Of a stretch of 64,000 bases of DNA, positions 1 to 10,756 are shown in pieces. The DNA is taken from NCBI GenBank assembly GCA_003024785.1, contig PUQB01000288.1, forward strand, positions 186,001 to 250,000, given 5' to 3'. Below the pieces are notes generated by a model, which was given only the letters and a program-made list of their open reading frames with translations, searched no databases and was not told the origin of the DNA. Every line of letters begins with the position of its first letter. Positions within the stretch are counted from its first letter, which is position 1. A program made the position numbers and the translations under genes. The DNA comes from Selaginella tamariscina. Its lineage: Eukaryota; Streptophyta; Lycopodiopsida; Selaginellales; Selaginellaceae.

Positions 1-240
1 ACAAGCCAATATGTAATCACGCCCACCATTTTTAAAGGTGAAATTAACCCTGCCTATGCTTATCTGTCTTCTAAATGGTAGGTAGGATTAATCCCACCGA
101 CTCTTCCCTGTCGGAGAGAGTCATGGGCGGGATTAATGCTGCCGATTCTTCCCTATCGGAGAGAGTCATGGGTGGGATTAATCCTGCCCACCATTCTATT
201 AGGTGGGAAGGGTGGCGGGATTAATCCCGCCACCACTTGT
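1..240. repeat. palindrome array, left edge
   Basis: About five copies of a motif close to GGCGGGATTAATCCCGCC, spaced roughly 45 bp. The core GGATTAATCC is self-complementary. The array is cut off by the window start. It mirrors the array at 7555-8350 on the other side of the large inverted repeat, so it looks like one terminal array of that element. Confidence 0.85.
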
Positions 241-572
241 ATTAATCAAGCATGATAATTTATACTTATACATAATTATATATTATTGAACACGCAATAT
301 ATTAAACACCCTCGAGTCACATTGTTTTGCATATTGCATAAACAGATATCATAAAAACACAATTATTTATATGTAGGACAATATGTTTAATACTGGAGAT
401 AAAATATTCTTCTTCAGAACAACGAGATAGTTGGCACTAAAATTGTGGAAGTTCAAGATGATAATGCACCATGTCACAATATTGCCCAAGGATCTTATGT
501 GTACGTATAGGTGAACACCATTTGCAAACATGTTGAAGTTCTTGGAATGGAATTGAAGAGGGTTCTCCTGTA

Positions 573-2150
573 TTGTGGAATGTGGATGAAGTCAAGGCTT
601 ATATAAAGAGTGCAGAGTCACAAACAAATAGTAGTACGAGTTCACTAGATGATGGCTTGCCTATTGTGATGGATGAGGTGATTCTCTTTCTTTATGAGAT
701 TGAGGTTGGGAGGGGCATCATCACAGTTGTAAATCCAATGGAAGTCGTATCAAAAGAGAAACTAGAGCCTACTTCGTGGGTGTAGTTGTGATAGAAGTTT
801 TACCTAATGGCACATTGCATCCTGAATCCCTCGTGAGGTACCTGTGCTTGATCCACAACAAGATGGTCATTCAAACCAACATTCCAAAGCTTGTTGCAAC
901 ACCAAAGTGCCTTGGAAATGTCATGGAACTTTTGATTTCATTGACAGGTGTGCTAACACATGGACACAGTTGTAAATTATATGGACACTTTTCATTTCCA
1001 CATTGGTCATTGGCTATGTATTTCAAAAACCTTGAAGCCCACTCACAAACAAGTCTTATAGGTGATCTCAAAGTGAAGAAACAACACCTTCAACCTTTAC
1101 ATAATGTTCTCATGAACACATTTGCACTTGAGGCTAAATATGAGAGGCATTGTCAGCAGCCTGCACAAAAAATAGATGGCCCTATTGAGAGTTCTGGTTC
1201 AGTGGAGAGATCTAGCTCACATAGTGTACATGTGTCCTCAACATCAAATAAGCTTCCTCGTCATTTGCTTTTACAATGGATAATTGTGCATGCGAGAACA
1301 AAAATAGGTAAATCATTTTAGTTAAGGGTTTCTCAAGCTCATACTTACTTTTATTTTCTAAATATGTACTAGCGTACTTGTCAATGCTTATTGCTAAAGG
1401 TGTGTTTGAGACAATCACACTCAGTTCCTTATGGTTGGTCACACTCATGAATATATTGATGCGTTCTTCAGCAAGGTCTTCAACTCTACAAAATGACAAG
1501 TGCACTTACCTTATTGCATATGATAGATCTTTTTGAAAATTGCATCTCCAAAAAAAGTACTGCATAATAGGTATACCATCTCTTATGGAGAAAAAAAATT
1601 GTAGTGGCACAAGGTGACCAGTTAAATAATCGCTTCCCTCTTTGATATACCCTTGAGAAATTTTTTGAAGTCTGGCACCTCAGTCACAAGCAGTGATTAA
1701 ATCCGTAGTCAAAAATTCCTACGAAAATGTTTAATTATTAATCTAATTACTAGTTTACTAATTACTAATCTAATTTAATTACTAATCCGTAGCATTTTTT
1801 TACTCGGCATATATCACTGGGACTCACAAGCACAACACAACAAGTTACGGCCATTAGAACAGGAGTGGTTATCGAAAGAGGGCTTAATGCTCTTCAAAAG
1901 TGGAGAGGATGGAAAGCCACTTCTTCCCAAAAGAACAACCAAACCCTATTTCATTGAGTGCCTAGCTCAAGGATCAAGAGCTTATTATTGATGGCATCAA
2001 AAATATGTGCATGGGTTCAAAATCGATGCCAAAGAATTATGATAAGGCAACTGGTTACTCAGAACTATATAAGCATATGGTCAACTATTGGGAGACTGTT
2101 GTTCGAGAGTTAAAAGGGCCTACTGTCACAAGTACAGAATTATAACACCC
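573..2150 (+). pseudogene. degenerate coding remnant in left arm, unrecognised
   Basis: Short open stretches (573-785 and 776-1321) and an interrupted reading near 1850-2150 have counterparts in the right arm on the minus strand. Recognisable shared pieces include a stretch around PKCLGNVM and another around YKHMVDYWE. No known domain is visible. It probably derives from a gene carried by the inverted-repeat element or captured by it. The reading is broken by several stops, and no function can be given. Confidence 0.45.
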
Positions 2151-2230
2151 TTTTTGGCCTAAAATAAGGTGGTGAGAGGAGATTGAAATGACATCAATGA
2201 GCACATACGACATAGAAGTCAGTAGTGATG

Positions 2231-2524
2231 TGGTCATCGGGGACTCTATATGCCAGATGTGGTGCTTACTTGAAGTCTCGGTGGTCGCCATGATGCTGTG
2301 GATAGTGTCCAATCTCGAGGGTCCACGCTGGTAAGCCGGCCTTACCTCAGGAATACTGGAAGGTGTTGAATGACCTCTACCCGGATGCCGTGAGGGTCCA
2401 TGTACAGGGGTGGGGGAGTTCTCCTAGAGTAATGCTGCCGCTTGGTAATTGAGTACGTTGTTGGCCTAGGAGCGGAGCAAAAGGAGAGTCACTGGAGAGA
2501 TGGTGAACAGAAGGAACATGTATT

Positions 2525-2563
<39 letters not shown>

Positions 2564-2943
2564 TGCCTGCCTGAGCACAAACTCACTCAAGGTGGAGCAA
2601 GATACAAGACGAAAATTGATTAGAAGGACCCGACCCACTACCAGCCTTCCTCCTTTATAGTGGGTCGGCTAACGCTAGACCCTAGGTACATGTGGCACTC
2701 TCTCACTGATTTGCTGCCATGTGACAGAGACCTGCTTGTCACATTTATGTGCCTCCCTTACACGTGCTGTCCTGAGTACCTTGGGTAGTTGATTCGGATG
2801 ATTGGAATCCACGCCTGGTTAAGCGCTGCTTAACAGTTGTCACTGTCAATTTGTACATGCGGTACCTTCCTTGCTTGGCGCTCTGTCCTGTCGCTCGTTT
2901 GCACTGGTTGGTGGTTTGACGGTGGTCAAACCACTGTCAACCA
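2231..2943. mobile_element. solo LTR, 713 bp, with 5-bp target duplication
   Basis: The element starts TGGTCATCGG and ends GTCAACCA, giving the TG...CA ends of an LTR. It is flanked by TGATG at 2226-2230 and 2944-2948. The opposite arm of the inverted repeat, near 5360-5385, has the uninterrupted site with one TGATG. The insertion therefore came after the two arms were formed. A (TG)n tract lies inside. No internal retroelement genes remain, so this is a solo LTR. Confidence 0.85.
2527..2561. repeat. (TG)n microsatellite
   Basis: An uninterrupted TG dinucleotide run of about 17 units inside the solo LTR. Confidence 0.95.
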
Positions 2944-3474
2944 TGATGTGGAAGTGCAAACCCACACATTGTTGGACAAAGGAACCAAAAACCTAAACCA
3001 TACTTTGATTGCTGCAAGAATCTTCAAAAACTGATGATCATCTTTATTATTCCAAATGTGTTATATATCAGCCTATTTGGATGGATCAAATTATCGACAC
3101 ACCTGAAGTTATCACAAAATAGTATGGTAAAGGTTGCATGGTTTAAACCACAAAAAGGCAGCATGAGAAGGAGAGCAAAAGATATAATGAATGCCTAGAG
3201 AAAATATGGTCTTCCAATAAAAAAGACCCAGCATGTTTTATAAGTGTTAAATCCATTCGATATGGGTGAATATCAATAAGTGTTGATAAAGTCACGATTA
3301 ACAAAACTACAAGAGAATGTATGTTTTTTGAAGCTTAAAGCAATTATAAAATTATAAAATATAGTATATTTAATATTCATAATTATAATAAACTCTTTAA
3401 TAATAGTACCAAATTGTTTACTTAACTATATAAATTTATAAAAAGATATGAAAGATTGACTATATTGGATTTTG

Positions 3475-3475
<1 letters not shown>

Positions 3476-3507
<32 letters not shown>
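3476..3507. repeat. (AT)n microsatellite
   Basis: A run of alternating AT of about 32 bp in the AT-rich inner part of the left arm. The matching place in the right arm is much shorter. Confidence 0.9.
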
Positions 3508-3895
3508 GATATATTATTACTAGTACAAATTTAATTAATGTTATATTTAAATATTAGTATTTTAATAACAACATAAATATTTATATAGTGTACCTCTCAT
3601 GCTCTTTAATAATTTTTATATTAAGCCTATACAATCTTAAAAATAATATATTATATAGCTTAAAACCTTCTATTTTATAATGTTATTAATTTTTGGTCGA
3701 TGAATGGTATAATTAAAGGGTAATAAAAGAATATTCTGTCTTCAAACATATATTCTAAAGAATATTCTTTTTAAAATATATATTATTCTAAAGAATATTT
3801 CTTTAATATTAAAAAATGTTAATTAAATAACTAAAATTGCTAATTATTAAGAAATGGGATTATAGACATTCCCATTTTAGTTACAACTTGCATTT

Positions 3896-4440
3896 ATGCA
3901 TGCATGGTCATGCATAACATATGTTTAGTATTTACCTAGTTGTTATTCTTAACCTAATGAGTAATGTAGTTATTATATTTAATATGGTGAATTTATCCTT
4001 AAGCTCTTAAGTTTACTCATGCCTGGGCTTAACTATTAATGACCCTTAAGCTTATTATTTTTTCTTAATAGGATAATGTTATCCCTTATCCTAACTATTA
4101 TCCTTAACATACTGAATTTATCTCTCAGCTAGATCCGTAACCTAGTTGTTATTCTTAACTTAGTGAGTTTATTCTTAAGCTAATTAATTTGGTGAATTTA
4201 ACATTAAGATCTTATGCATGGCCTTAAATTTAATGACCCTTAACCCAATTACTTAATAAGTCTATCCTTAAGTTTGTAGATTTAGGCTAAACTATTTAAT
4301 GACCTTTTAATCCAATTGTTATTTTTAACATAATCTTAAGTTGAACCCTTAACTCAATTATTATTCTTAACATGACCATGTCTTGGATTACAGAAATCGG
4401 AACAAGACAAGAGACTTAACTCTTAAACTAGCATTAAACC
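3896..4440. other. spacer between inverted arms
   Basis: About 540 bp of AT-rich sequence without an open frame. It is full of short CTTAA, CCTTAAG and TTATTCTTAAC words, giving an irregular low-copy repeat. It begins and ends next to inverted copies of a motif near CCCATTTTAGTTACAACTTG. A similar motif recurs near 31669-31695. Confidence 0.6.
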
Positions 4441-5229
4441 AGAAATGCAAGTTGTAACTAAAATGGGCATGTTTATAGTCCCATTTCTTAATAATTAGCA
4501 TTTTTTAATATTAAAGGAATATTCTTAGAATATATGTTTGAAGACAATATTCTTTAGAATATATGTTTGAAGACAATATTCTTTAAAATATATGTTTGAA
4601 GACAGAATATTCTTTAGAATATTCTATTTTGTAATCGACCCTTTAAATTATAGCATTCACATGGACCAAAAATTAATAACATTATAAAAGTAAAAGGTAT
4701 TAAATTATATAATAATTATATTTAAGATTGTATGGGCCTAATATAAAAATTAAGAAAGAGCAAAAGAGGTACATTATATAAATATTGATGTTGTTATTAA
4801 AATTAATATATTAAATATAACATTAATAAAAATTTGTACTAGTAATAATATATATATAATATACAAATCCTATAATAATATAGTCAATCTTCCATATCTT
4901 TTTAAAATTTATATAGTTAAATAAACAATTTGATATTATTATTAAAGAGCTTATTATAATTATGAATATTAAATATACGATATTTTATAATTTTATAATT
5001 GCTTTAAGCTTCAGAAACATACGTTCTCTTGCAGTTTTATTAATCGTGACTTTATTAATGCTTCTTGACATCCACCATATCGAATGAATTTAACATTTAT
5101 AAAACATGCTGGGTCTTCTTGATTGGGAAACCATGTTTTTTTAGGCATCCATTATATCTTTCGCTCTCCTTCTCATGTCGCCTTTTTTATTGTTAAACTA
5201 TTTTTTATGATTACTTTAGATGTGTCGAT

Positions 5230-7340
5230 AATTTAACCCATTCAAATAGGCTGATTATATGACACATTTGGAGTAATGAGGACCATCATTAGTTTTTGAA
5301 GATCCTTGCAGCAATCAAAGTATGCTTTAGGTTTTTGGTTCCTTTGTCCAATAAAGTGTGGGGTTTGCACTTCCACATCATTACTGGTTTTTATGTCATC
5401 TGTGCTCAATGATGTCATTTCAATCTCCTCTCGCCACTTTGTTTTAGGCCAAAAAGAGTGTTGCAATTATGTACTTGTGACAGTAGGCCCTTTTAACTCT
5501 CGAACCATAGTCTCCCAATAGTCAACCATATGCTTATACAGTTTTGAGTAACCAGTTGCCCTATCAAAATTCTTTAGCATCGATTTTTGAACCCATGCCA
5601 CATATTTTTTGATGCCATCAATAATAACCTCTTGTTCCTTGAGCTGGGCACTCAATGGAATAGGGTCTAGTTATCCTTCTGGGAGAAGTGGCTTATCATC
5701 CTCTCCACTTTTGAAGAGCATTAAGCCCTCTTTTGGTAACCATTCCTACTCTGATGGCTGTAACTTGTACTGCATAATAGGTATACCTTTTATGGAGAAA
5801 AAGAATTGTAGCGGCACAAGGTGACCAATTAAAGAATCACTCCCCTCTTTGATATACTCCTTGAGAATCACTCCTTAAGATGATTCTCAAGGAGTATATC
5901 AAAGAGGGGAGTGATTCTTTAATTGGTCACCTTGTGCCGCTACAATTCTTGAAATCGGAAGTTTCATGACATTTCCAAGGCACTTTGGTGTTGCAAAGAG
6001 CTTTGGAATGCTGGTCTTTGAATGATCCATCTTGTCATGGATCAAGCACAGGTACTCTATGGGCGTGACACAGAAAGCATGCGGTGTGCATAGTACTGAG
6101 ACCGGCAAGTTTGTTGTGCAATCATGTGGGCCTCCATCTTCCTTTGAATGGTAGTGATCTCCACCAAGGTTTTTGCACAAGCCTCTGCAGCCTTCAATGA
6201 TGTACAAGTGTCACACTTGAAAAGCTAGAGTGTTTTGCAATCTCCACATCCTTAAAATGAGTATTCCATATTGTTGAAGTACCAGTGCAGATTGCTTGAG
6301 CCCCATCAAACTGAGGCACTTGTTCACATGTTCACACATTCAATTGAGTGTAGATTGAAGGCAAAACCTTGAGATTTTCCCTGACCCCTGCATTTGTGAG
6401 GCATCTTGTCTGCATTTGCTTCCACAAAAGCCTTGAGTATCTTATGGTGCCATAATGTGAGAGCGGGTTTTGACCAAGCGAGTGTTCCCATGTATGAGGT
6501 TCGCGCTCCATCTAGCCACTCATCCCTCCTTCATAATGTGATTTTTATGTATATTTATAAGCTTTGAAGCATGTTATTACCATGGATGTACTCTGATAAC
6601 CTGTGTCCAAGGCCATTCCATCAATACACCCAGTTAGTGCAGCATATACAAACTCATGCCTTTGCTTTTGGGTGAGCGTACGAAAGACATGTCTACATTG
6701 GGTAATTTCATTCCGGTTGCCATCTGACAACACTTCTTCTTGCAACAGTCAATCGTGGAAATGCTCGTAACACTTTCGAAATGTAGGATCCATCTTGACC
6801 CTCTTGCTGAAACTTGTAGGGGAAGATCTGCAACCCATGAATCACCTTTTTCTTATAATAGGACCAATGCAAGGAACCTCTTCAAATATGGTTGTCTTCC
6901 GGGTTGTTATTATTGAAATCCAACCCAGAATATGTTGAACCATCTTGCCGTCTTAATTCAGATGTTCGCCACCTCACAGGGATCCAGGATGCAATGTGCC
7001 ATTAGGTGAAACCTTTGTCACAACTACACCCACGAAGTCGGCCCTAGTTTCTCTTCTGAACTGCTTCCATTGATTTAGCTGTGATGATGCCTCTCAACCT
7101 CATCTCATGAAGAAAGAGAATCACCTCATTCATCACAATAGCAAGCCATCATCTGGTGAACTTGCTACTATTTGTTTGTGACTTTACATATTTTGTGTCA
7201 GCCTTGACTTCATCCAAATTCCACAATACGGAGAACCCTTCAAATTCCATTCTCAGAACCTCAACATGCTTGAAATGGTGTTCACCCATACGTACACACA
7301 AGATCCTTGGGCAATATTGTGACATATGCATTATCATTTC
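5230..7340 (-). pseudogene. degenerate coding remnant in right arm, unrecognised
   Basis: Minus-strand counterpart of the left-arm remnant. Open pieces lie at 7149-7337, 6545-6745, 5899-6207, 5467-5655 and 5242-5466. About 850 bp (roughly 6075-6930) has no partner in the left arm, so the two arms have lost different parts. Nothing in the peptides matches a family known to me. Confidence 0.45.
5801..5950. repeat. perfect 70-bp hairpin
   Basis: Positions 5801-5870 and 5881-5950 are exact reverse complements, separated by a 10-base loop at 5871-5880. The left half continues the normal sequence of the right arm and the right half is an inverted copy of it. The perfect match shows that the event is recent compared with the diverged large arms. 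Confidence 0.95.
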
Positions 7341-7409
7341 GAACTTCCACAGTTTAGTGCCAACTATCTCGTTGTTCCGAAGAAGACATACTTTTCTCCA
7401 GTATTAAAC

Positions 7410-8890
7410 ATATTGTCCTGCACATAAATAATTATGTTATTTATGATATCTGTTTATGCAATATTTTTAAGAATCTGAATTGCGGGTGCTTAATAATATG
7501 CATGTGCAATAATATATAATTATGTATAGGGATAATATCTTATGCTTGATTAATACAATTGGTGGGCAAGATTAATCCTGCACACAACTCCCTCCAACGA
7601 GGAAGGGTTGGCGGGATTAATCCTGCTGCCAACTCCCTCCGATGGGAAAGAGCTGGCAGGATTAATCCCACCGCCGACTCTTCCCCATTGGAGAGAGCCA
7701 GGGGGAATAATCCCGCCGATGACTCCCTCCGATGGGAAAGAGCCGATGGGATTAATCCCACCGCCACTCTTTCTAATGAGGAAGAGTCGGCAGGATTAAT
7801 CCCGTCGCTAGATCTTCCTCGTCAAAGAGAGGCGACAGGATTAATCTCGCTGCAACTCCCTCTGATGAGGAAGAGGCGGTGGGATTAATCCCGCCGCAAC
7901 ACCCCTCAACAAGGAAGAGTTAGTGGGATTAATCCTGCCCATAACTCTCTCCAAAGGTATGGTTTCAGAGAGATTTCGAGAGGGTGGCAGGATTAATTTC
8001 GTTAAATGCTTTTCTGCATTAGAAACTGATTGGCGAGATAAATCCTACCCACAAATCTTTAAAACATGGAAGTGGTGGCGAGATTAATCCCACCACCCCT
8101 TCTCTGCCTCCTAAAATGGTTGGTGGGATTAATCTCGCCGATAACTCTTTTTAATAAATTTTGATAACTCTTCATCAATTGAAAGAGTTATCGACGAGAT
8201 TAATCCCGCTGCTCTTTTTTAAAGGCGGAGAAACATTACCCGAATTAATCCTGCCATGGCTTTCAAAGAGCTAGTGGCGGGATTAATCCCACCACCTCTT
8301 CTAAAAGACGAAAAAGAAATGGTCGGATTAATCCCGTCGCTCCGACTAACTAAGAATATTAAGTAAAAAGGATGTTTAAACGGGATAAATCCTAACAGAA
8401 TCTAATGTAATCCTAATGCATTCCTAAACCCCTAAATTCTAATTTTAAGATAGAATGTAAAAGAGTGAATCTTTATAAGTATTTTTAAATTTGTTTATAA
8501 TACTTACTTGTAAACAGCACTGAAGGCACCGTGCTTTCCTATAAATAATAGCACCCAATTTAATGTCACTCCTGAGCTGATCACTATCAAGAAAAAAGAA
8601 GATCTGAAGAGTGAAAATTACAAAAATGAAGAAACCCTTGCCAGAGAAAGAATCAGATTTGAATTTGAATGGGAAATTAAATGCATTTTAAAATTTATAT
8701 GTCAGACCAACAATATTTATGTCAGAAATTCAAAAATTTTGAAAATAAAATAAAATAAAATTTAAGATGAATTAACACAAATAACCGATACTCTGACATA
8801 TATACCCAATGAGTTTTATAAAATTACATTTAATGGGATTCAAGCTGTTTAATATTACAAAATTTTAGTAATTATTCTAGATTCTTAATA
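7410..8890. repeat. tandem duplicate, copy 1 of terminal segment
   Basis: This segment (a unique lead-in, the palindrome array and an AT-rich tail) recurs in the same orientation at about 9237-10735. The lead-in around TATTGTCCTGCACATAAATA and the tail around ACAAAATTTTAGTAATTATT are shared. Confidence 0.85.
7555..8350. repeat. palindrome array, about 17 units
   Basis: About seventeen GGATTAATCC-type palindromes, most extended to GGCGGGATTAATCCCGCC with one or two changes. Spacing is about 44 bp in the first half and looser later. The spacers repeat ACTCCCTCCGAtGAGGAAGAG-like words that can also fold. Peptide-like open frames on both strands are by-products of the roughly 45-bp period. Confidence 0.9.
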
Positions 8891-9236
8891 TTTCAGTATA
8901 TATTATTAAGTTTATATTTTATATATATATACACTTATATAATAAATAAATTGATATATTATTATGTATCATTTAAAATATATTCATAATGTGTTTATTA
9001 ATATTATTTTTTAATTACTCGAGTAATTAATTTACATTTCCTTATATTAATGGGATATTCTTTATTATTTTCTTAATATTCCAAGAATATTCCAATATTA
9101 AACCGAATTATTATAATTAAATTAGTCTGTATTCTTAATTATTTCAGTAATTATTCTACATTTGTATATATTAATGGGATTTTCTCTTATTATTTCAAGA
9201 ATATTCCTATGTTAAACCTTATTATCAATATTAAAT

Positions 9237-10735
9237 AAACATATTGTCCTGCACATAAATAATTATGTTATTTATGATATCTGTTTATGCAATATTTCTA
9301 AGAAATCTGAATTACGGTTGCTTAATAATATGCATGTGCTATACATAATTATGTATAGGGATAATATCTCATGCTTGATTAATACAACTGATGGGCGGGA
9401 TTAATCCTGCCCATGACTCCCTCTAACAAGAAACAATGGGCAGGATTAATCCCGCCGCCGATTCTTTTCGGCGAGGAAGAGTCGGCGGGATTAATCCCGC
9501 TGTCGGATCTTCCTCGTCGGAGAGAGGCGGCGGGATTAATCCCGTTGCAGACTCCTCTGACGAGGAAGAAGCGACAGGATTAATCCCATCACAACTCCCT
9601 CTGACGAGGAAGAGGCGGCGGGATTAATCTTGCCGCAAGAGTTTCCTCGTCGGAGAAAGGCGACATGATTAATCTCGCCACAACTCCCTCCGACGAGGAA
9701 GAGGTGGCGGGATTAATTCCGCCTACAACTCTTACGACGGGGAATAGGTGGCGGGATTAATCCCGCCCACAACTCTCTCAGAAGCTATGATTTCAAAGAG
9801 ATCTCGAGGGGGTGGTAGGATTAATCCCGCCAATGCTTTTCTGCTTTTAAAACTGATCGGCAGGATAAATCTTGCCCATAAATCTTTAAAACAGGAAAGT
9901 GGTGGCGAGATTAATCCTGCCACCCCTTCTTTACCTTCTAGAATGGTTGGCGGGATTAATCCCGTCGATAACTCTTTCTAATAAATTCAGGTAACTCTTT
10001 ATCATTTGAGAGAGTTATCGACTGGATTAATCCTGCCGCTCTTTTTCAGAAGCGAAGAAGCATTGCCCAGACTAATTTTGTCATGGCTCTCAAAGAGATG
10101 GTGACGGGATTAATCCCGCCACCTCTTCCAAGAGGCAAAAAAGAAATGGCCAAATTAATCCCACCGCCCCGGCTAACCAAGAATATTAAGTAAAAAGGAT
10201 ATTTAAACGGAATATAATGTAATCCTAATGCATTCCTAAACCCCTAAATTCTAATTTTAAGAGAGAATGTAAGAGAATGAATCTTTATAAGTATATTTAA
10301 ATTTGTTTATAATACTTACTTGTAAACAGCATTAAAGGCACCGTGTTTTTTTTAAACAATAGCACCCAATTTAATGTCGCTCCTGAGCTAATCATTATCA
10401 AGAAAAAAGAAGATCTGTAGAGTGAAAATTACATAAATAAAGAAACCCTTGCTGGAGAAAGAATTAAATCTGAATTTGAGTAGGAAATTAAATGCATTTT
10501 CAAATTTATATGTTAAACAGACAATATTTATGTCAGAAATTCAATTTTTTTAAAAAGAACATAAAATAAAATTTAAGATGAGTTGACACAAATAACCGAC
10601 ACTCTAACATATATAGTCTCCAATTCCAATGAGTTTAATAAAATTGCATTTAATGTAATTCAAGTGATTCAAGCTATTTAATATTACAAAATTTTAGTAA
10701 TTATTCTACATTCTTAATATTCAAGTATATATTAT
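9237..10735. repeat. tandem duplicate, copy 2 of terminal segment
   Basis: Direct copy of 7410-8890 with moderate divergence. The region between them (about 8891-9236) is AT-rich with no gene. The right end stops just before homology with the duplicated host block begins at about 10757, so the element abuts the start of the first Crinkler-like copy. Confidence 0.85.
9390..10170. repeat. palindrome array, second copy, about 17 units
   Basis: About seventeen palindromes of the same GGCGGGATTAATCCCGCC type. Several are exact, for instance near 9480-9500 and 9755-9775. Spacing is about 45 bp through the first nine units. The order of variant units follows the array at 7555-8350, which shows that the whole array was copied with its flanks. 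Confidence 0.9.
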
Positions 10736-10756
10736 TGTCTTTGTCAAGTATATCAT

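Larger units (their letters stand above)
1..8350. mobile_element. large inverted-repeat (foldback-like) element
   Basis: The sequence from about 241 to 3895 reappears in reverse complement at about 4441-7555. Examples are the segment near 360-530 against 7260-7410, 2985-3060 against 5225-5300, and 3840-3897 against 4440-4500. About 540 bp of AT-rich sequence, rich in TTAAG/CTTAA words, separates the arms. Both outer flanks carry the GGATTAATCC palindrome array. The arms have diverged by point changes and by unmatched segments, so the inversion is not recent. No transposase was recognised. The family is unknown; the arrangement resembles foldback-type DNA transposons, but a head-to-head pair of two copies would look the same. 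Confidence 0.75.

Noticed and set aside
2231-2943. A hAT-type transposon with an 8-bp TGATGTGG duplication
   Set aside because: The 8-bp reading is possible, but no terminal inverted repeats exist, whereas a 5-bp TGATG duplication leaves TG...CA ends as in an LTR.
7555-8350. Regularly spaced palindromes that could be read as a CRISPR array
   Set aside because: The DNA is eukaryotic, the spacers are themselves repetitive, no cas genes are present, and repeats differ from unit to unit.
7559-10000. Repeat-peptide open frames (GGINPAANS-like) over the palindrome arrays on both strands
   Set aside because: They follow from the roughly 45-bp period of the arrays and occur in several frames at once; no start context or family.
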